Assembly (NCBI GenBank): GCA_035543015.1
Contig: DATKKG010000017.1
Span: 62,001 to 126,000 of the forward strand
Length of the DNA: 64,000 nt
Direction: 5' to 3'
Origin: DATKKG01 sp035543015
Lineage (GTDB): Archaea > Thermoproteota > Nitrososphaeria > Conexivisphaerales > DTJL01
The position numbers and the translations under genes are program-made. Below the pieces are notes generated by a model. The model saw only the letters and a list, made by a program, of their open reading frames with translations, was not told where the DNA came from and did no database searches. Shown piece by piece: positions 42,068 to 50,598 of this stretch. Position 1 is the first letter of the stretch, and every line of letters starts with the position of its first letter.

Positions 42068-42088
42068 CTCGATATCGAGCTCGTCATC
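42068..42088. repeat. Palindrome CTCGATATCGAG, copy 2
   Basis: ACTCGATATCGAGCTCGTCAT, starting about 21 bp after the IscA-like stop codon; same core and flank as 35090-35112. Confidence 0.45.
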
Positions 42089-42217
42089 CGGTCCCCCCAC
42101 CGGGACCCGGGCTACTGGTCCTGCATCGACATGGAGACGTCACCTGTGCCCAGGAGGCCTCGTCAGGTATGTTGGTGGCCCTGGACATCATGGTCCATTC
42201 GCGAAAAGGCTATATCT

Positions 42218-42240
42218 TACCATCCTATGGTATGATGGTA
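42218..42240. promoter_or_regulatory. Probable autoregulatory operator of the ribbon-helix-helix gene
   Basis: TACCAT-CCT-ATGGTA (42218-42232) is a perfect inverted repeat, followed by a third ATGGTA half-site (42235-42240) eight bases on. The array fills the space between the TATA-like GCTATATCTT (42209-42218) and the ATG at 42240, exactly where a bound repressor would block initiation. Confidence 0.6.
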
Positions 42241-42407
42241 TGAAGAAGTCCAAGGTCACCATAACCCTGTCGGAGGACCTGCTGTCCGACCTGGATAGGC
42301 TGGTCAGGCGGCGCCAGGCCGAACAGGTGAAGGCGGGGCAGCTGGTGACCGCCAACCGGAGCCAGGTCATAGAGGACCTCCTTCTGCAGTCGGTCAAACG
42401 ACGATGA
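42240..42407 (+). CDS. Ribbon-helix-helix (CopG-like) transcriptional regulator, 55 aa
   Basis: The N-terminal strand KVTITLSEDLL, the helix SDLDRLVRRR and the second helix NRSQVIEDLLLQSV are the full RHH fold. The frame is open upstream, but ATG 42240 is 27 nt from the TATA box and directly follows the putative operator, giving a leaderless 55-residue repressor. No toxin gene follows; the next gene is an asparaginase-family hydrolase with its own promoter. Likely autoregulated. Confidence 0.82.
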   Translation: MKKSKVTITLSEDLLSDLDRLVRRRQAEQVKAGQLVTANRSQVIEDLLLQSVKRR

Positions 42408-42472
42408 TCCCCTCCCCCGGCAATGTTCTTAAGGGGCATCGCATTCCCGCCTGAGCCGAGGCCCGAACACCA

Positions 42473-43450
42473 TTGAACGGTAGAATTGTAGTGCAGGGCG
42501 GAGCCGGCAAGTGGACCGTCGAAGAATCGGCAGGGCTGAAGGCCGTCAAGGTCCTTAAGGAGGCGGCGGAGGCTGGCTCGTCGGCGCTCCGCACCGGGAG
42601 CGCAGTGGACGGGGTGGTCGCGGCCGTCAGAGTCATGGAGGAGTCGGGCGTCCTGAACGCCGGAAGGGGGGCTTATCCCAACTACGAGGGTATCCTCGAG
42701 CTGGACGCTGGAATAATGGACGGGGAGAGGCTGCTGGCCGGCGGGGTCGGGGCCGTCCGCGACGTGCCGCACCCGGTGGAATTGGCGAGGATCGTCATGG
42801 AGAGGACCGCACACGTCCTCCTCGTCGCAGGAGGCGCCGAGAAGCTGGCGGAGGCCTACGGGCTCAGGGAGAAGCTCGCTCCCACCAAGGAGAGGCTGGA
42901 GGCGTTCGACAAGGGCTGGAGGAGCTACGTCCATTCGCCCCAGACGGAGTGGCTCAGGAGGCTGGACCGGAACTACCTCAGGGCGGCGGAGCCGGGGGAC
43001 ACGGTCGGCGCAGTTGCGCTCGACCAGGACGGCAGGTTGGCGGCGGCCACCAGCACCGGCGGAACCCCCTTCAAGCTCCCGGGCAGGGTCGGTGATTCGC
43101 CCCTTGCCGGGGCGGGGTTCTACGCCATGGGGAGCGTCGGGGCGGCGTCGGCCACCGGGACGGGCGAGGTCATCATCAAGCACTCGCTCTCCATGAAGGC
43201 CGTCGAGCTCATGGCGGCGAAGGAGACCGCCTCGGCCGCGGCGAAGATGGCCGTCATCGACATGGGCAGGCTTTATGGCGACGACACCGGCGGCATCATA
43301 ACCCTGGACAAGACGGGGAACGCGGGGCTCTACGCGAACACCCAGGCCATCGCGGTCGGCTTCTCCGGGGCCGGCCTGGACCCGTACGCGAAGATCGTCT
43401 ACAGGGGAGACCTCGAGAGCTTCCGGCGCGCCCTCTCCAGGCGCATGTAG
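42473..43450 (+). CDS. Isoaspartyl peptidase/L-asparaginase (Ntn-hydrolase, type 2)
   Basis: A 325-residue precursor of the plant-type asparaginase family. The autocleavage site with the Thr nucleophile is in GDTVGAVALDQDG, with STGGTPFKLPGRVGDSPL and ASATGTGE as the following conserved blocks. It removes isoaspartyl residues or deamidates asparagine after self-processing into alpha and beta chains. TTG 42473; TATA-like TTCTTAAGG (42426-42434). Confidence 0.92.
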   Translation: MNGRIVVQGGAGKWTVEESAGLKAVKVLKEAAEAGSSALRTGSAVDGVVAAVRVMEESGVLNAGRGAYPNYEGILELDAGIMDGERLLAGGVGAVRDVPHPVELARIVMERTAHVLLVAGGAEKLAEAYGLREKLAPTKERLEAFDKGWRSYVHSPQTEWLRRLDRNYLRAAEPGDTVGAVALDQDGRLAAATSTGGTPFKLPGRVGDSPLAGAGFYAMGSVGAASATGTGEVIIKHSLSMKAVELMAAKETASAAAKMAVIDMGRLYGDDTGGIITLDKTGNAGLYANTQAIAVGFSGAGLDPYAKIVYRGDLESFRRALSRRM

Positions 43451-43790
43451 GGGCTCTGTTGCGTCGTCGGTTGACTCAACGGCGAGGCGACCTGCCGGCA
43501 AGAAGGGATGCCCACACGCCTGAGCTAACGATGGAAGCCCTTCATCCCTTTCCCGCTGTCGACATGGTTCGTCCCAGCGAACTCGATCCCATTGCAGGTG
43601 AGTGCAAAGCATCACTGAAGAGCATGAATCAGAACGACGCCTTGATGGTCTTGGATGACGGACCTCGTGGGACGTAGTCACGTTTCATCTGCAAATGCGA
43701 CACAGACACTACGATCGGCCACCAACCTACAACGCGACGGAGCCTATGTAGGAAAGACTTAAGGCACCGAAGGCTCGGAGCTGGTCCGAA
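43451..43790. other. Intergenic region, nothing recognised
   Basis: The 340 bp contain no convincing ORF, RNA gene or repeat. A TATA-like GACTTAAGG (43756-43764) at the right end serves the next gene. Confidence 0.5.
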
Positions 43791-44141
43791 ATGGTACTTG
43801 TCAAGGTGAACAGGGTCAGCAGCCACACTGACGTTGAGACTGGGAAGCCTGGCAAGCAGATCGAATTGGTCGAGGTCAGGCGACGTCAGAGTCAGCGGCC
43901 CGGGATGCAGATAGGTGAGGAGGCGCAGATGGTGCAGGGGATCCTAAGCCAGATGCAGAGCATGGGGGTCATGATGCCACAGATGAGGGACATGGTCCTG
44001 CCGAAGCTCACCGTCATCCTCTCGGAGGACGAGTACGACCTACTCGGCATCAGGTTCGAAGTGAACGACATGTACGAGCTGACCCTGAAGAACGGCACGT
44101 TCGAATTCAAGAAGGCTACAGAGACCGATTCTCCGTACTAG
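43791..44141 (+). CDS. Conserved small protein, 116 aa, possibly arcadin-1-like
   Basis: Begins VLVKVNRVSSHTDVETGKPGKQIELVEVR, a beta-rich start, then a Met/Gln-rich helix (EEAQMVQGILSQMQSMGVMM) and LTVILSEDEYDLLGIRFEVND. This recalls the small archaeal arcadin-1 family associated with the crenactin cytoskeleton, but the match is from memory and no crenactin gene is nearby. Leaderless ATG, TATA centred 31 nt upstream. Treat the function as unknown. Confidence 0.7.
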   Translation: MVLVKVNRVSSHTDVETGKPGKQIELVEVRRRQSQRPGMQIGEEAQMVQGILSQMQSMGVMMPQMRDMVLPKLTVILSEDEYDLLGIRFEVNDMYELTLKNGTFEFKKATETDSPY

Positions 44142-44535
44142 GCATCCCTTCAAGGAGCCTTCTCATTCCTGGGACAGCTTCCGACACCAGGGAGCCAGCC
44201 AGAAGCTCGGCCTCCCTGATCTGGGCTTCAGTCGCGCCGTCTACGTGAATCCCCACCGATAGGACGACCGGAAGATCGAGAGAGGCGGCCATCTCGCCAG
44301 ACAGCCTCCTGGCGAGCTCGTCCTCCTTGTGGCCCAGGCGCACGAGCACCGAGACCGAGCTGCTCGTCTTGGAGCTGTCCTTGCGGCTGGGCCGGGGCTC
44401 GGCGAGGGCAACGGCCCCGACATGCGGTAGATCTCCGCCCGAGAGCGAAGCGACCACCCCTCCTTTCATTACGACCGCGACTATGCTCGCGTCTATGCCC
44501 GACCTCGTCCCGGAAGCCTGGTACACTCGGCTCAT
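44116..44535 (-). CDS. LpdD-like (prenyl-FMN decarboxylase-associated) domain protein
   Basis: A 139-residue protein from ATG 44535. SGGDLPHVGAVALAEPRPS, then SVSVLVRLGHKEDELARRLS, then LPVVLSVGIHVDGATEAQI match the archaeal and bacterial LpdD-like proteins linked to UbiD-type decarboxylases (prenylated-flavin chaperone). No ubiD or ubiX gene is visible here. The frame extends 95 codons upstream, but that part is Arg/Pro-rich and antisense to the next gene; TATA-like GGTTATCT about 34 nt upstream favours ATG 44535. The end overlaps the convergent gene by 26 bases. Confidence 0.7.
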   Translation of the reverse strand: MSRVYQASGTRSGIDASIVAVVMKGGVVASLSGGDLPHVGAVALAEPRPSRKDSSKTSSSVSVLVRLGHKEDELARRLSGEMAASLDLPVVLSVGIHVDGATEAQIREAELLAGSLVSEAVPGMRRLLEGMPSTENRSL

Positions 44536-44633
44536 TGCTAACCCAAGGTGTCGCCGCCAAGAGATAACCTTGTCTCCCCGCCTTGCGAGGAAACCCTTAT
44601 GACGACTGCGAACGGATGCACTCCGGAAAGGGA

Positions 44634-45425
44634 ATGTCGCGATACAAGGAGGTCTCAGAGGACATGGCGTACAGGCTGCTCTATCCGGCACCCGTTTACG
44701 TGATCTCGGCCGCCGCGGGCGAGGACGAGGACGCCCTCTCGGCCGTTTGGGTGACCCCCGTCTCACAGAAGCCTGCGAGGGTGGGGGTGGCGATATCGCC
44801 GGAGAGGTACGTGTATTCACTAATAAGGAAGAGCGGGTTCTTCGCGATCAACAAGCTGCCGTTCCACCTGACGAAGCAGATGGCCTTCATCGGCGATGTG
44901 TCGAAGAGGTACCAGAAGAACAAGCTGGACCTGAGTGGCCTCCACATCGGGATCGGGAAGACCCGCGGAGTCAGGGTGATCAAGGAGGCGGACGCGGTGA
45001 TCGAGTGCAAGGTCGCTTCCGTTCAGGAGATGGGTGACCATGACATGTTCGTGGGCGACATCCTCTCGTCTTACGCGACCCGCGACTTCGATGTCGTTTG
45101 GGACGTCGCGAAGCTCAGCTATGCAGTCTACGTCGGTTCCGTGGGCGACGGGGACAGCGCACGGAGGCTCTTCGTCTCCCCCGCCGGCGACCTGGAACAG
45201 ACGAAGTGGCCGCGCAGTGAAGCCGTCGCCAGGAGGAGCCGGGACCACAGGTTCCTTGAGGAAGCCTGCGTCGGGCTCAAGGGAAAGGACCTCCACGAAG
45301 CCGCGAAGCTGGCCTCTGCGAAGACCGGTGTGCGCTACGCGAACGCCCTCATGATGCTTGAAGAGATGAGACGACAGGGGCTGGTACAGCTACGCGGACG
45401 CCTTGTCGCCTCGGACTTTGGTTAG
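44634..45425 (+). CDS. Flavin reductase-like FMN-binding protein with C-terminal extension
   Basis: About 263 residues. Residues 10-170 follow the flavin reductase-like split-barrel: RLLYPAPVYVISA, AVWVTPVSQKPARVGVAISPERY and FAINKLPFHLT. A C-terminal stretch (FLEEACVGLKGKDLHEAAKLASAKTG ... ALMMLEEMRRQGLVQLRGR) looks like an added helical, winged-helix-like unit. ATG 44634 is chosen from the TATA-like CCCTTATGAC (44594-44603). Divergent from the LpdD-like gene, which may point to shared flavin chemistry. Confidence 0.82.
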   Translation: MSRYKEVSEDMAYRLLYPAPVYVISAAAGEDEDALSAVWVTPVSQKPARVGVAISPERYVYSLIRKSGFFAINKLPFHLTKQMAFIGDVSKRYQKNKLDLSGLHIGIGKTRGVRVIKEADAVIECKVASVQEMGDHDMFVGDILSSYATRDFDVVWDVAKLSYAVYVGSVGDGDSARRLFVSPAGDLEQTKWPRSEAVARRSRDHRFLEEACVGLKGKDLHEAAKLASAKTGVRYANALMMLEEMRRQGLVQLRGRLVASDFG

Positions 45426-45869
45426 GTAGGCCGCGTATTCTCTTACGGCGCGCTGCTGCACCCTCCTCCTCAGCGAACCAGGCCTCAGCCTTCTCACTTC
45501 CTGGATTGCCTCTTCCGCGCCCAGGCCCTTCTCGCGGATCAAGTAGGCGCCCAGGACCATCCCTGTCCTTCCCATCCCCGCCAGGCAGTGGACAAGGACC
45601 TTCCCGTCCGACTGGGCCTTCACCAGGTCCACGGCTCGATCCAAGGCCTCGGGGTTCGCCCCCTCGAGGTTGACCATGGGCAGCCTGTAGACCTTGATGC
45701 CGATCTTCTCCGCGTACGACGAGCCTACGTCTTCGTCGGTCAGGCTGACTATCGAAGTCACACCCTCGCTCTTGAGCCACTTCAAGGCCCTATGGCTCCC
45801 GGGGAACCCGCTTCCGGCCAGGACGCCGGGGATCAGCCATGAGAAATTCGAGGGCCTCCCCACCACCAC
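45390..45869 (-). CDS. Dual-specificity/tyrosine-type protein phosphatase
   Basis: A 159-residue cysteine phosphatase. The P-loop HCLAGMGRTG contains the nucleophilic Cys and Arg. The general-acid loop is VSLTDEDVG or nearby, and LRPGSLRRRVQQRAVREY is the usual post-P-loop helix of archaeal DUSP-like enzymes. It overlaps the convergent flavin-reductase-like gene by 36 bases. GTG start at 45869 in a GTG-rich stretch, so the exact start is uncertain. Confidence 0.88.
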   Translation of the reverse strand: MVVGRPSNFSWLIPGVLAGSGFPGSHRALKWLKSEGVTSIVSLTDEDVGSSYAEKIGIKVYRLPMVNLEGANPEALDRAVDLVKAQSDGKVLVHCLAGMGRTGMVLGAYLIREKGLGAEEAIQEVRRLRPGSLRRRVQQRAVREYAAYLTKVRGDKASA

Positions 45870-45976
45870 AGCGTAACCCTTCCTGTAGATGGTGGAGAGA
45901 AAGTCAATGAGGGAGGTGGACCACAGAACGCGAACACGCCGCGCACGTTAATATACGTCTTGATTCGGAGTTCGCC

Positions 45977-46603
45977 TTGCCGTTGAAGCCAATCTATCTG
46001 ATGGTATTGGCGGCCGGCCTGAGCATTCGCTTCGGTCGCAACAAGCTTGTCGAAGAAGTAGAAGGTGTGCCGATTGTTGCTAGAGTCGTGGGCGCCGGCC
46101 AGGCTGCTGGCCTCAAATCCACCGCCGTCGTCACAGGGCACGAACGCGATAAGGTCATCAAGGCGCTCTCCTCGATGCAGTTCGAAGAGGTGTTCAACCC
46201 GGACTACGCGCAGGGAATGAGCACCTCCATCCGGGCTGGGGTGGCCCACCTCAAGGACAAGGCCAGGGCGATCGTGATATCGCCTGGGGACATGGCGTTC
46301 ACTACACCTCGACTCTATCGGATGGTTCTGGCCGAATTCGCAAGGTCCAGGAACGATATCGTGGTCGCCTCTTTCAAAGGCAGGAACGGCCATCCCATAC
46401 TCTTCGACCGGACCACCTACAACGACCTACTGAAGATAAGCGAAGAGAAGCGGGGCATGAAGGAGGTCGTCCAGAAGTTCAAAGATACGACGACCTATGT
46501 CGAGACCGCGACGCCCAGGGCCCTTCTGGACATCGATTACCAAGCCGACTTCGAAAGGGCCGCCAGGGAGCTGGAGCTCGAAAACCACCACCCCGAGAGG
46601 TAA
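45977..46603 (+). CDS. MocA/MobA-like nucleotidyltransferase (molybdenum cofactor cytidylyltransferase type)
   Basis: A 208-residue protein. VLAAGLSIRFGRNKL is the nucleotide-binding signature (LAAGxSxRxGxxK), VISPGDMAFTTPRL carries the metal Asp, and GRNGHPILFDRTTY is the GHP block of MocA and related proteins. MocA makes molybdopterin cytosine dinucleotide for xanthine dehydrogenase-family enzymes; the convergent operon downstream encodes exactly such an enzyme. TTG 45977 is about 25 nt from the TATA-like TTAATATA (45949-45956): leaderless. Confidence 0.87.
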   Translation: MPLKPIYLMVLAAGLSIRFGRNKLVEEVEGVPIVARVVGAGQAAGLKSTAVVTGHERDKVIKALSSMQFEEVFNPDYAQGMSTSIRAGVAHLKDKARAIVISPGDMAFTTPRLYRMVLAEFARSRNDIVVASFKGRNGHPILFDRTTYNDLLKISEEKRGMKEVVQKFKDTTTYVETATPRALLDIDYQADFERAARELELENHHPER

Positions 46604-46669
46604 GAATCTTTGGTTAGGGCGGTCGGCACGTTTTCCGTCACAGAACTGCTCTGACGGGCTTGACTATCC

Positions 46670-48994
46670 TCAGGCGGTTGCGCTATGCGCACCTTCTCTC
46701 CAGCCCGCGGCCTGGGCGAAGCCATGACTTGGAGTGTTGCCTTTCCCAAGTGCTTCCCAGACCTTCTCCGGCTTCATTGGGAGCTCTCTTATCCGGATGC
46801 CTGTCGCATCCGACACCGCGTCGGCAAGGCAGCTCGCGACAGGAATCAGAGGTATCTCCCCTGCCCCCTTTGCGCCGAAGGGCCCGGAAGAGAGCTTGGA
46901 CGCGACGAATTCGGTGTATACTTCCTGAGGAGCGTCCGTCGGGCAAGGCACCAGGTAGGTGGTGAAGTTGGTGGTCTTCGGGAACCCTCTCGAATAGACA
47001 TGCTCCTCCGTCAGGGCGTAGCCCACTCCCTGGAGGATGCCTCCGTCGCACTGGGCCGATGCCAGGACGGGATTCAACACCTCGCCGATGTCCGGATAGA
47101 ACATGAAGCGCTTGGCGGCCACCTTGCCGGTCAGGGTATCCACCTCAACTTCGCCTACCAGGGCGGCGAAGCTGTAGATGAGGTGCGGAATCTCGAGAGA
47201 CCCCTCCACGGTCGAGCCATGCCTGGGGACTTCGAAGGAGCCCACGAACCTGGCGCTCCCCCCTCTGGACATGACGGAGCCAGCGAGTTGGAACAGGCTC
47301 CTTTCCTGGCCGTGGGCTGAGAACACGCCCTTGCGGTAGGTGACCTGGTCAGGCTTCGCTCCCAGCTCGGTCGCCGCTTCCAGCTTCAGCGCGAGGAGGG
47401 CGTTCTCGCAAGCCTTGAGGAGCGCATTGCCGGAGGTGTAGGTGCTTCGGGAGGCGCTGCTGCTACCGGTGTCGGGCGCCAGCCCCGAGTCCGCGTCGAC
47501 TGCGGACAGGACATCCGACTTGATATCAAGCTTCTCGGCTACCAATTGAAGGTTCGTGGTGACTAGCCCCTGGCCGTAGTCGGGGTTGGAGAATTCGACC
47601 TTGACCTGCCCCGCTGGGACGATCTCTATTGCGGCGGAGGGAAAGTCCGGGAGCGTGCCGAACCCGATGCCCTTCACGGCCAGCGACAGTCCGATCCCCC
47701 GCTTGATCCAAGGCCGCGGTCCCGAGTGGCTGCCTCGCGACTTCCACAGCTCCGACGAGGATGCGCGGTCCAGGGCAGCCTTCAGACCCGAGCAGTCTTC
47801 GAGCTTCTTGCCGAAGTTCCCTTCCTCCCCCGTCCGCCAGAGGTTGAGACGCCTGATCTCGACCCTGTCGGAGCCGAGCTCGACCGCGGCGGAGTTGAGC
47901 TGGCTTTCGATGGCGAAGTTCGACTGGGGAGCGCCGAAGCCCCTGAAGGCGCCAGACAGCCCATTGTTGGTGCGGACCAGCTTGGCGTCGATCAGATAGT
48001 TGGGGACGACGTAGGGACCATTCACCGTCTCCATGGCCACGTCCAAGACGGCCGGACCGAAGGAGCGGTAGGGTCCGGTGTCGGCGAGGAGCTCGGCGCG
48101 GTTGGCCAGGATGCGCCCGTCCGCGTCGAAGCCGGTCTCAAGTTCGATCCGGAAGGCATGGCGCATGAAGCCTGCTTCGCCCGACTCCTCGCGGCTCCAC
48201 ATCAGCTTCACCGGCCTCCCGGACTTGATGGTCAGAAGGGCAAGGTGGATCTGGACCGTGACTTCGTCCTTTCCTCCGAAGGCCCCGCCCACGGGGAAGC
48301 TCACGACCCTGACCTTCTCCTTGGGTATGGCGAGGCTCCTCGACACCTGAAGCACGTCACGAAAGGGGCTCTGTCCGCCGACGAGCAGATTGACCACCCC
48401 TTTTTCATCGACAAAGCCGATGCCCGCTTCCGGCTCGATGAACATGTGCTTCTGCTTCTGGGTCAGGTAGGTCGCCTTGACTACATGCTTAGCACCCTCC
48501 AGGGCCCGGCCGATGTCGCCTCTGCGTATCAGCGCCTTCCTCGCGATGTTCCCCTCAGGATGGAGGAGGGGAGAGCCGGACCGAAGCGCCTCCTCGATCG
48601 ACGTGACGGGCGGGAGCTCCCTGTACTTCACCCTTACGAGCTCTGCGCCGAGGATTGCCTGTTCCTCGGTCTCGGCGGCCACGAGCGCCACGGGGTCGCC
48701 CTTGTAGTTGACATGGGTCGAGCACAGGACCGGGGCGTCGGGGTAGAACACGCCATAGCCGTTGACCCCCTTGACGTCCCTGTGCGTCGCGACGCAACGC
48801 ACGCCAGACGCCCTCTCGGCCTCGCCTACGTCGATCGACTCGATTGCGGCACGGGGGAACGGGGACCTGACCGTCTTGGCGAAGAGGCAGCCTTCGGGAT
48901 AGAGGTCGGAGAAGAACTTGAGAGAACCGTCCGTCTTCGCTTCGCCGTCCAGGCGAGGCACGGACCTCTGAAGCCAGCTTCCCTCAGAGCTCAC
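46670..48994 (-). CDS. Molybdenum hydroxylase (xanthine dehydrogenase family), large subunit, second cluster
   Basis: A 774-residue catalytic subunit. GGAFGGKDE, SGAFRGFGAPQSNFAIE and GPFGAKGAGEIPLIPV (catalytic Glu) are all present. AFRGFG is the xanthine dehydrogenase/hypoxanthine-type loop. The start is GTG 48994, overlapping the stop of the MoaD-like gene by four bases; the open frame further upstream is antisense-like. It differs from the enzyme of the first cluster in sequence and gene order (here S-M-MoaD-L). The substrate is unknown; a purine is possible. Confidence 0.92.
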   Translation of the reverse strand: MSSEGSWLQRSVPRLDGEAKTDGSLKFFSDLYPEGCLFAKTVRSPFPRAAIESIDVGEAERASGVRCVATHRDVKGVNGYGVFYPDAPVLCSTHVNYKGDPVALVAAETEEQAILGAELVRVKYRELPPVTSIEEALRSGSPLLHPEGNIARKALIRRGDIGRALEGAKHVVKATYLTQKQKHMFIEPEAGIGFVDEKGVVNLLVGGQSPFRDVLQVSRSLAIPKEKVRVVSFPVGGAFGGKDEVTVQIHLALLTIKSGRPVKLMWSREESGEAGFMRHAFRIELETGFDADGRILANRAELLADTGPYRSFGPAVLDVAMETVNGPYVVPNYLIDAKLVRTNNGLSGAFRGFGAPQSNFAIESQLNSAAVELGSDRVEIRRLNLWRTGEEGNFGKKLEDCSGLKAALDRASSSELWKSRGSHSGPRPWIKRGIGLSLAVKGIGFGTLPDFPSAAIEIVPAGQVKVEFSNPDYGQGLVTTNLQLVAEKLDIKSDVLSAVDADSGLAPDTGSSSASRSTYTSGNALLKACENALLALKLEAATELGAKPDQVTYRKGVFSAHGQERSLFQLAGSVMSRGGSARFVGSFEVPRHGSTVEGSLEIPHLIYSFAALVGEVEVDTLTGKVAAKRFMFYPDIGEVLNPVLASAQCDGGILQGVGYALTEEHVYSRGFPKTTNFTTYLVPCPTDAPQEVYTEFVASKLSSGPFGAKGAGEIPLIPVASCLADAVSDATGIRIRELPMKPEKVWEALGKGNTPSHGFAQAAGWREGAHSATA

Positions 48995-49209
48995 GGGCCC
49001 CCACCTCCGACCGGCGGAAAGGCGACGAGCACGTCGCCCTCGGCAAGGCGCTCCGTCAACTCGACCTTGCGCGAATCTCTGAAGACGAGGATGTAGAGCT
49101 CCTCTTCGATGCCCAGCTTCAGGAGGGCGTCCTTGACCGTGGCCCCTTCCCTGAGCCTGAGCCGATGCCACTGTCCTTTCTCTTCTCGGTAGGGTCCTCC
49201 GAGCTCCAT
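48991..49209 (-). CDS. MoaD/ThiS-like ubiquitin-fold protein with C-terminal GGGGP
   Basis: 72 residues. LREGATVKDALLKLGI and ERLAEGDVLVAFPPVGGGG follow the beta-grasp sulfur-carrier pattern. Canonical carriers end in Gly-Gly, which is adenylated; here the chain ends VGGGGP, with an extra Pro. It is embedded between the FAD and Mo subunit genes of the hydroxylase, overlapping the latter by four bases. It may supply sulfur for the enzyme's cofactor or be a structural subunit. If it works as a carrier, the terminal Pro must be removed. Confidence 0.75.
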   Translation of the reverse strand: MELGGPYREEKGQWHRLRLREGATVKDALLKLGIEEELYILVFRDSRKVELTERLAEGDVLVAFPPVGGGGP

Positions 49210-49217
49210 CGTGACCT

Positions 49218-50069
49218 TCAGCTGGGATCGCCCTCCATGGCTTCGTAGAACCCCTGGTAGGCCAGCGCTCTCAGCGCGGCCAGCCTGTACTGCTTAGAAG
49301 CCCTCAGGTCGGTTATGGGACTGGCCGCCTCGGACACTAGGAGGCACACTTCGTTCAGGTTCTCCCTGTCAAGGCCATGCTCCAGGATGAACTCTTCAGC
49401 TCTCGTGGCACGTACGACCGTCGGAGCGACCGCTCCGAGGGAGATCCTCGCATCCCTGCCCTTCCAGGACGCCGCCACGCTCGCCACCGTGATGGCCTGA
49501 GAGCTCCTGAGGCCGAGCTTCCTGAAGAAGTGGCGGTGCGAAGAGGGGAGCTTCGGGATCAGCACCTCCGTGAGCATCTCATCGGGCCGTCTGGCTGTCT
49601 TTCGGGGCCCCAGGATGAAATCCCTGATGGGCAGCTTCCTCGAACCCTGCCGGCTCGAGAGCACGACCGCGGCCTCGTGGACGTAGAGAGGAGGGAGAGA
49701 GTCTGCGGCGGGCGAAGCGTTGCATATGTTGCCGGCCAGCGTGGCTAGGTTCCTGATCTGCAAGGATCCGACCACGGCCGAAGCTTCGGCCAGCAGAGGA
49801 GACGACCTCCTGATCAGGCCGCTCTCCACAATCTGCGAGAATGTGGTCCTGGCACCCACCGACACCGTCCTCCCTCTGTCTCGTACGTAGCTCAGCCCCT
49901 CGACATGGCTGATATCCAGGAGGTTCCCCTCCTTCAGGTTGCCGTCTTTCAGGTAGACCGCGACGTCGGTGCCTCCGGAGACTATGCGAAGGCCGTCGTC
50001 TTGGGCTAGAAGGTTGAGTGCCTGGGCGAGCGTCTTGGGCGAGCGGACTTCCACCTGGGTGTACATCAT
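49218..50069 (-). CDS. Molybdenum hydroxylase, FAD-binding medium subunit, second cluster
   Basis: A 283-residue protein with canonical flavin motifs: VSGGTDVAVYLKDG and TLAGNICNASPAADSLPPL. PIRDFILGPRKTARRPDEML is the conserved block before the C-terminal domain. The ATG overlaps the stop of the [2Fe-2S] subunit gene, and eight bases separate its end from the MoaD-like gene. Confidence 0.92.
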   Translation of the reverse strand: MMYTQVEVRSPKTLAQALNLLAQDDGLRIVSGGTDVAVYLKDGNLKEGNLLDISHVEGLSYVRDRGRTVSVGARTTFSQIVESGLIRRSSPLLAEASAVVGSLQIRNLATLAGNICNASPAADSLPPLYVHEAAVVLSSRQGSRKLPIRDFILGPRKTARRPDEMLTEVLIPKLPSSHRHFFRKLGLRSSQAITVASVAASWKGRDARISLGAVAPTVVRATRAEEFILEHGLDRENLNEVCLLVSEAASPITDLRASKQYRLAALRALAYQGFYEAMEGDPS

Positions 50070-50545
50070 TGTTCCTCACCCGTGGACGACGCAGCCTGAC
50101 GGACCGCATCGAGTATCTTGGGATAGCCGCCGCAGCGGCATATGTTGCCCTCGAGCTGCTTCTTCAGGTCATCAAGGGAGCCGAGGTCGCCTGAACTCAG
50201 GAGCGCGTACGCCGCGACGACGAAGCCGGGGATGCAGTACCCACACTGCACTGCGCCCTCGCTCACGAAGGAATGAGACAGTTTCGCGAGCTTCCCCGAT
50301 TCATGCAGCCCTTCGATGGTCGTGACCTCCCGTCCGTCCGCCTGGCATGCCAAGACCATGCAGGAGGTCACGGGCAAGCCGTCCAGCAGGACGGTGCACG
50401 ATCCGCATTCGCCGGCCTCGCAACCCGGCTTCGTTCCCGTGAGCCCGAGGTCCTCCCTCAGCACACGAAGCAGGGTCTTGGCCGGAGGGACGACGAGCGT
50501 CACGTCCTTCCCGTTCAGCCTTAGCCTCAGCTTCGCGCTTGCCAT
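50066..50545 (-). CDS. Molybdenum hydroxylase, [2Fe-2S] small subunit, second cluster
   Basis: A 159-residue protein. CEAGECGSCTVLLDGLPVTSC binds the plant-type cluster; CGYCIPGF and CRCGGYPKI bind the second. First gene of the operon, with ATG 50545 about 29 nt from the TATA-like GCTAAATAAG (minus strand, about 50579-50570), so leaderless. Confidence 0.93.
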   Translation of the reverse strand: MASAKLRLRLNGKDVTLVVPPAKTLLRVLREDLGLTGTKPGCEAGECGSCTVLLDGLPVTSCMVLACQADGREVTTIEGLHESGKLAKLSHSFVSEGAVQCGYCIPGFVVAAYALLSSGDLGSLDDLKKQLEGNICRCGGYPKILDAVRQAASSTGEEQ

Positions 50546-50598
50546 TCTTGAGCACTCTGCCCCAGCAGGCTTATTTAGCTTTGGAGCCTTGTCAGGCC

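Noticed and set aside
42188..43681. 497-codon frame antisense to the asparaginase gene
   Set aside because: No motif, low-complexity Arg/Pro composition, and it covers both a promoter and an operator.
47726..49096. 456-codon frame antisense to the second Mo-hydroxylase large subunit
   Set aside because: Mirror of strong coding bias on the other strand, with no recognisable domain.
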